From an uncultured bacterium (GTDB lineage Bacteria > Bacteroidota > Bacteroidia > Bacteroidales > Muribaculaceae), in assembly GCA_946184715.1 (NCBI GenBank), contig CAMHGU010000062.1:1-10389 (forward strand): 10,389 nt of DNA, read 5' to 3'. Below, in pieces: positions 6,241-10,389 of the stretch (positions are counted from its first letter, which is position 1; each line of letters opens with the position of its first letter). A program made the position numbers and the translations under genes. Under the pieces are notes generated by a model. It saw only the letters and a program-made list of their open reading frames with translations. It was not told where the DNA came from and did no database searches.

Positions 6241-6558
6241 TTAGGCCAGGAGGCTATCGACTTTGGCTTGGAGGGTGGCCTTGGGGGCAGCGCCCACGTG
6301 GCGCTCTTTCAGCTCGCCATTCTTAAAGAAGAGGATGGTGGGAATGTTGCGCACGCCGAATTCGGCAGCGAGGTCGCTGTTCTCGTCCACGTCGTACTTG
6401 CCTATTGCCACACGGCCGTCGTATTCGCCGGCGAGCTCTTCCACGATGGGGCCTACCATACGGCAGGGACCGCACCATTCGGCCCAGAAGTCGATTACCA
6501 CGGGCTTGCCCGAGGCTATAAGTTCCTTTGCTGTTGCGTCAGTAAGTTGTAATGCCAT
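6241..6558 (-). CDS. trxA: Thioredoxin
   Basis: A classical 105-residue thioredoxin, the small cytoplasmic dithiol protein that reduces disulfides in enzymes such as ribonucleotide reductase and is itself reduced by thioredoxin reductase. The active site WCGPC is at residues 28-32 within VVIDFWAEWCGPC, followed by the cis-proline loop NIPT (Pro73) and FFKNGE at 77-82. Length and motifs match the family along the whole protein, and there is no signal peptide, so this is not a periplasmic thioredoxin-like protein. The ATG at 6558 places the N-terminus as in typical TrxA. The gene begins 77 bp after the dnaE stop on the same strand; no clear TAnnTTTG box lies between them, so read-through from dnaE is likely. 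Confidence 0.97.
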   Translation of the reverse strand: MALQLTDATAKELIASGKPVVIDFWAEWCGPCRMVGPIVEELAGEYDGRVAIGKYDVDENSDLAAEFGVRNIPTILFFKNGELKERHVGAAPKATLQAKVDSLLA

Positions 6559-6635
6559 AGTTGTAATTGGGTTGATGTTATTGTTATTTGTTGAGTTGTC
6601 CTATGCAAATAGCGTGCCATATTTCGGCGCCGACC
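6559..6635 (-). other. dnaE-trxA spacer with unstructured A/C-rich leader
   Basis: On the coding strand the last about 40 bases before trxA are almost free of G and made of CAACA/AATAACA-like words. There is no Shine-Dalgarno sequence. Such unpaired A-rich leaders are how Bacteroidota commonly mark translation starts. The only promoter-like string is TATTTG near 6610, which lacks the two-base spacer of the -7 consensus, so I do not call a promoter. Confidence 0.4.
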
Positions 6636-9600
6636 TTATGCCTGCACTTTGAACGACAGCTCGCAGTCGTTGAGCGTGTCGATAAGGGCGCGGTTGATGG
6701 GCATCTTCATCGGCGACTTGAGGGTGATGGCGTGGCCGTGGTCGTCGTGGACGGTGAAGAATAGCGAGCCGAGGTTCTCTTTGCTCTCATTGAGCGATTC
6801 CTGGAGCAGCTCTATCTGTCCTTTGTCGATGCTTGCCACGGGCATATTGATGTTGATGCCTGTGATGAGCTTTCCTTTGACCTCTTCGAGGAGCTGCATG
6901 GAGATGATGTTGAGGCGGATGCGATGCGGGTCGTAGCGGCTGGCCTCATACTTGGCGCGGACGAAGACAGCGGTGCCGCCGGCTTGCCCGAAGCGGGCAT
7001 AGTCCACGAAGTCCTTGCCGAAGAGGCGCAGCTCGCCCGAGCCTGCGTAGTCTTCGATTTTCAGAATGCCGTATTTGTTGCCGTTCTTGCTGGTCTTCTC
7101 TTCGAAGCCGGTGACGAGGCCGCCGAAGGTCAGCTCCTGGTCCACGTATTTCTCGTTCTCCTTCTCGGCCAGCTCGCTTATGCGGGTGTTGCACCCGAAG
7201 TTGACCTCCATATAGTAGGGGTCGAGCGGGTGGCCCGAGAGGAACATCTTGATGTACTCGCGCTCTTTGGAGAGGCGGGTGATGCGGTCCCAGCGCTCGC
7301 CTTTGGGAACGGTGGGGCGGGCGGTCATCACCTCGTCGGCGCCGAAGAGGGAGTTGGCTGATTGGGCTTTGTCGAGCTGGTAGCGCTGGCCGTACTTGAC
7401 GAGCGTCTCGGCAAAGGTGGCGTCGCGGCCCGACGGGGCGAAGAAGTCCTCGCGTTCCATATCGGGGAAGCTGTCGAAGGCGCCGGCCATAGCCAGCACT
7501 TCGATGGCCGAGCGGTTCACGCTCGAGGTGTTGACGCGCTCCACAAAGTCGAAGATGTCGCGGTAGGGGCCTCGGGCGGCGCGCTCTTCGATGATGGCCC
7601 TCACGGTGTTGCTCCCTATGCTCTTGATGCCGCCGAGCCCGAAGCGGATGTCGCCGCGGCTGTTCACGCCGAATTTGTTCTGGCTCTCGTTGATGTCGGG
7701 CCCGAGCACCTGTATGCCCATAGCGCGGCACTCGGCCATATACTTGCTGAGCTTGTCGCTGTCGTTAAGCTCGGAGCTGAGCACGCCGGCCATAAACTCC
7801 GAGGGGTAGTTGGCCTTGAGGTAGGCCGTCTGGAACGCTACCCACGAGTAGCACGTGGCGTGGCTCTTGTTGAAGGCGTAGGAGGCGAATTTCTCCCAGT
7901 CGGCCCATATCTTCTCGAGGGTTTTCTCCTCGTAGCCGTTGTGCTTGCCACCGGCCATAAACTTCTCCTTAAGAGCGGCCATCTTCTTTATCTGCTTCTT
8001 ACCCATAGCTTTACGCAGGGTGTCGCTCTCGCCGCGGGTGAAGTCGGCAAGAAGGCGCGAGAGGAGCATCACCTGCTCTTGATACACCGTGATGCCGTAG
8101 GTGTCCTTGAGGTAGCGCTCCATCACCGGGATGTCGTACACGATAGGCTCCTCGCCGTGCTTGCGGGCTATGAACTTGGGGATATAGTCCATAGGCCCGG
8201 GGCGGAAGAGGGCGTTCATCGCTATGAGGTCCTCGAAGGTGGAGGGCTGGAGCTGCTTGAGGTACTTCTGCATACCGGCCGACTCGAATTGGAAGGTGCC
8301 GGTGGTGCGGCCCTCGCAGTAGAGCTTGTAGGTTTTGGGGTCGTTGATGTCGATGTTGTCAATGTCGAGCTCCTTGCCGGTGGTGAGCTTGATGTTGGCC
8401 AGGGCTTCGTCAATTACCGTAAGGGTCTTGAGGCCGAGGAAGTCCATCTTGATAAGGCCGGTGTCCTCGATTACCGAGCCTTCGTACATAGTGACGAGCA
8501 TCTTTCCACCTTGCTTGTCGCTGGCGGTGCTCACGGGCACCCAGTCGGTGATGTCGTCGCGCCCTATGATTAGGCCGCAGGCGTGGACGCCGGTGTTGCG
8601 CACGTTGCCTTCGAGCTTCTCGGCGTAGTGCAGCACGGTGTTGATGGCCGGGTCGCTGCTGTTGTATTCGGCGCCGAATTCCGGTATGTACTTGGCGCAG
8701 TTGGTGATGGTAATTGCCGCCGTCTTGCCGTTGGGCAGCACGGGCATATCGTTGGGCCTGGCGGGTATCATCTTGGCGAGGCGGTTGCTCTCGCTGGGGG
8801 GCAGATTCTCCACGCGGGCCACGTCCTTGACGGCCGACTTGGCGGCCATAGTGCCGTAGGTGATGATGTGGGCCACCTTCTCGGCGCCGTATTTCTTGGT
8901 CACATACTCAAAGACGCGGGCGCGGCCGGCATCGTCGAAGTCTGTGTCGATATCGGGCAGCGAGATGCGGTCGGGGTTGAGGAAACGCTCGAAAAGGAGG
9001 TCGTATTTGATAGGGTCGATTTTGGTGATGCCTAAGCAGTAGGCCACGGCCGAGCCGGCGGCCGAGCCGCGCCCGGGCCCTACCGATACTCCCATCTCGC
9101 GCGCCGCGCGAATGAAGTCCCACACTATGAGGAAGTAGCCCGGGAAGCCCATATTCTTGATAGTGTCGAGCTCGAAGTCGAGCCGCTCGGTGTGCTCCGC
9201 GTCGAGCTCTTCGCCCCATAGCTCGTGGGCTCCTTTGTACACAAGGTGGCGCAGATACTGGTCGTTGTCGGTAAACCCTTCGGGCAGAGGGAAGTTGGGG
9301 AGAATAGGCTTGTGGTCGATGGTGTAGAACTCCACCTTGTTGAGCACCTCGAGCGTATTGCTCAGGGCTTCGGGCACATCGCTGAAGATTTCGTTCATCT
9401 CGGCCTGGGTCTTCATCCACTCCTGCTTGGAGTAGAGCATTCGGGTGGGGTCGTCGAGCGATTTGTTGGTGGCGAGGCATATCAGGCGGTCGTGGGCTTC
9501 GGCGTCGTCCTCATCGACGAAGTGCACATCGTTGGTGCACACGAGCTTGATGTCGAGCTCTCGCGCCATCTCTATCAGCACCTTGTTCACCTCCATCTGG

Positions 9601-10277
9601 CGAAGGTAGGTCTCGTGGTTGGCGCGCTCCACGGTGGCCTTGTGGCGTTGCAGCTCCAGGTAGTAGTCGTCGCCCCATATCTCTTTGTACCACAGGGCGG
9701 CGCGCTTGGCCTCGTCGATTTGGTCGCTCATAATCAGGCGCGGTATCTCGCCGCCGAGGCAGGCCGAGCATATTATCAGCCCTTCGTGGTGCTCCTTGAG
9801 GTGCTCCTTGTCGATGCGCGGGTGCATATAGAAGCCGTCGGTCCACGCCATCGACACCACTTTGATGAGGTTGTGGTAGCCCTTCTCGTTCTTGGCCAGC
9901 ACTATGAGGTGGCGGCCGGTGTCGTGCTTGTCGATGTGGGTGGTCATATCGCCTTGCGCCACGTACATCTCGCAGCCGAATATCGGCTTGAACAGCTTGC
10001 GCTCCGCCTCGGCAATCTCGGCCTCAATGCCGGCGCGCTCCTCATCTGACGCCTCGGCGAGCTTCGCTTTCAGCTCCTTGATGGCATCGCGCGTGGCCGC
10101 GTTCTTCCCGTTGACGTAGTTGAAGAACTCTTTGATGCCGTACATATTGCCGTGGTCGGTGAGGGCGATGCCGGGCATACCGTCGGCTATCGCTTTATCT
10201 ACAAGCTTGGGTATCGACGCCTGGCCGTCGAGCACCGAGAATTGAGAATGGACGTGAAGATGTACAAAAGGCTGCAT
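6636..10277 (-). CDS. dnaE: DNA polymerase III subunit alpha
   Basis: The replicative polymerase catalytic subunit (DnaE1 type), 1213 residues from the ATG at 10277, which is the usual size. The N-terminal PHP domain (about 1-280) opens with FVHLHVHS at 4-11 and has TDHGN at 40-44. All nine metal-ligand positions of an active PHP site are present: His8, His10, Asp17, His42, Glu103, His123, Cys173, Asp250, His252. A charged, helical insertion (about 58-97) lies before FKPIFGCE, as is common in Bacteroidota. The polymerase core has GPGRGSAAGS at 400-409 and the catalytic PDIDTDF at 441-447 (Asp442, Asp444), then FRPGPMD and FNKSHATCYSW of the C-family. A helix-hairpin-helix region and an OB fold (LTFGGLVTGFEEKTSKNGNKYG) complete the protein. 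An in-frame ATG at 10310 would add 11 residues that do not fit the family. trxA follows on the same strand. No proofreading dnaQ domain is fused. Confidence 0.98.
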   Translation of the reverse strand: MQPFVHLHVHSQFSVLDGQASIPKLVDKAIADGMPGIALTDHGNMYGIKEFFNYVNGKNAATRDAIKELKAKLAEASDEERAGIEAEIAEAERKLFKPIFGCEMYVAQGDMTTHIDKHDTGRHLIVLAKNEKGYHNLIKVVSMAWTDGFYMHPRIDKEHLKEHHEGLIICSACLGGEIPRLIMSDQIDEAKRAALWYKEIWGDDYYLELQRHKATVERANHETYLRQMEVNKVLIEMARELDIKLVCTNDVHFVDEDDAEAHDRLICLATNKSLDDPTRMLYSKQEWMKTQAEMNEIFSDVPEALSNTLEVLNKVEFYTIDHKPILPNFPLPEGFTDNDQYLRHLVYKGAHELWGEELDAEHTERLDFELDTIKNMGFPGYFLIVWDFIRAAREMGVSVGPGRGSAAGSAVAYCLGITKIDPIKYDLLFERFLNPDRISLPDIDTDFDDAGRARVFEYVTKKYGAEKVAHIITYGTMAAKSAVKDVARVENLPPSESNRLAKMIPARPNDMPVLPNGKTAAITITNCAKYIPEFGAEYNSSDPAINTVLHYAEKLEGNVRNTGVHACGLIIGRDDITDWVPVSTASDKQGGKMLVTMYEGSVIEDTGLIKMDFLGLKTLTVIDEALANIKLTTGKELDIDNIDINDPKTYKLYCEGRTTGTFQFESAGMQKYLKQLQPSTFEDLIAMNALFRPGPMDYIPKFIARKHGEEPIVYDIPVMERYLKDTYGITVYQEQVMLLSRLLADFTRGESDTLRKAMGKKQIKKMAALKEKFMAGGKHNGYEEKTLEKIWADWEKFASYAFNKSHATCYSWVAFQTAYLKANYPSEFMAGVLSSELNDSDKLSKYMAECRAMGIQVLGPDINESQNKFGVNSRGDIRFGLGGIKSIGSNTVRAIIEERAARGPYRDIFDFVERVNTSSVNRSAIEVLAMAGAFDSFPDMEREDFFAPSGRDATFAETLVKYGQRYQLDKAQSANSLFGADEVMTARPTVPKGERWDRITRLSKEREYIKMFLSGHPLDPYYMEVNFGCNTRISELAEKENEKYVDQELTFGGLVTGFEEKTSKNGNKYGILKIEDYAGSGELRLFGKDFVDYARFGQAGGTAVFVRAKYEASRYDPHRIRLNIISMQLLEEVKGKLITGININMPVASIDKGQIELLQESLNESKENLGSLFFTVHDDHGHAITLKSPMKMPINRALIDTLNDCELSFKVQA

Positions 10278-10326
10278 AATTGTAGTAGTATATAATAGGA
10301 GTGCGAGCACCGTAGTTTCGCAGCTA

Positions 10327-10334
10327 CAAATGTA
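10327..10334 (-). promoter_or_regulatory. -7 box for dnaE
   Basis: On the minus strand 10334-10327 reads TACATTTG, a match to TAnnTTTG, placing transcription start near 10320 and giving a leader of about 43 nt. No TTTG is seen 19-21 bp further upstream. The box sits inside a 14-bp inverted repeat, GCTACA-AA-TGTAGC (10323-10336 on the plus strand), which could be chance or a site for a repressor. The remaining 10337-10389 shows no gene on either strand. Confidence 0.55.
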
Positions 10335-10389
10335 GCAAATATCCCGTGCTTTTCGGCCACGCCGCGCCTAAAAGTTATTAACAACCGCC

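Noticed and set aside
7362..8573. 403-codon open frame on the plus strand, antisense to dnaE
   Set aside because: It lies wholly inside dnaE, has a composition typical of the complement of GC-rich coding DNA, and shows no recognisable domain. The same holds for the open frame at 9225-10049.
10278..10310. Longer N-terminus for DnaE (ATG at 10310)
   Set aside because: The PHP domain begins right at MQPFVHLHVHS; the 11 extra residues are hydrophobic and not family-like.
10370..10389. Possible DnaA box or replication origin near the right edge (TTATTAACA)
   Set aside because: It has two mismatches to the TTATCCACA consensus and there is no cluster of further boxes. dnaE position is not evidence of an origin.
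1..10389. Mobile element, CRISPR array, defence system or toxin-antitoxin pair
   Set aside because: No transposase, integrase, terminal repeats, spaced repeats or paired small genes were seen. All gene content is housekeeping or common surface lipoproteins.

Overview
This window is a chromosomal housekeeping segment from a fairly GC-rich member of the Bacteroidota, most likely order Bacteroidales. The evidence is the mix of Bacteroidota-type proteins (a DUF5606 protein, a short ComEC without the metallo-beta-lactamase domain, a DnaE with a coiled insertion in its PHP domain), TAnnTTTG promoter -7 boxes upstream of several genes, and A-rich translation starts without a Shine-Dalgarno sequence. 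A Muribaculaceae-like family would fit the base composition, but that is only a guess.

Layout. 1-554 (minus) is the N-terminal part of glyceraldehyde-3-phosphate dehydrogenase, cut by the window edge. 555-1049 is a divergent intergenic region with one -7 box for each flanking gene, a perfect 16-bp palindrome and a GC-rich block of hairpins and short repeats. 1050-1508 (plus) encodes a DUF5606 protein, followed by a hairpin terminator. 1596-2174 (plus) encodes an NlpC/P60 lipoprotein. From there to the end all genes are on the minus strand; in transcription order they are dnaE (DNA polymerase III alpha), trxA (thioredoxin), a nucleoside-hydrolase-like lipoprotein, aroE (shikimate dehydrogenase) and comEC (DNA uptake channel). 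The 3' ends of comEC and the NlpC/P60 gene overlap by 68 bp tail to tail.

How the genes relate. dnaE and trxA are 77 bp apart with no convincing promoter between them and are probably co-transcribed. A hairpin separates trxA from the lipoprotein gene. aroE has its own very good promoter (TTTG, 20 bp, TAnnTTTG) and is followed after 13 bp by comEC, so these two form a transcription unit. The products belong to unrelated core functions: glycolysis, replication, redox, aromatic amino acid synthesis, DNA uptake and cell-wall turnover.

I found no mobile element, CRISPR array, tRNA, rRNA or defence system, and no clear sign of an undescribed system. The points most worth a second look are the palindrome upstream of gap, the altered active-site motifs of the nucleoside-hydrolase-like lipoprotein, the complete PHP metal-ligand set in DnaE, the antisense-coded tail of ComEC, and the uncharacterised DUF5606 protein.
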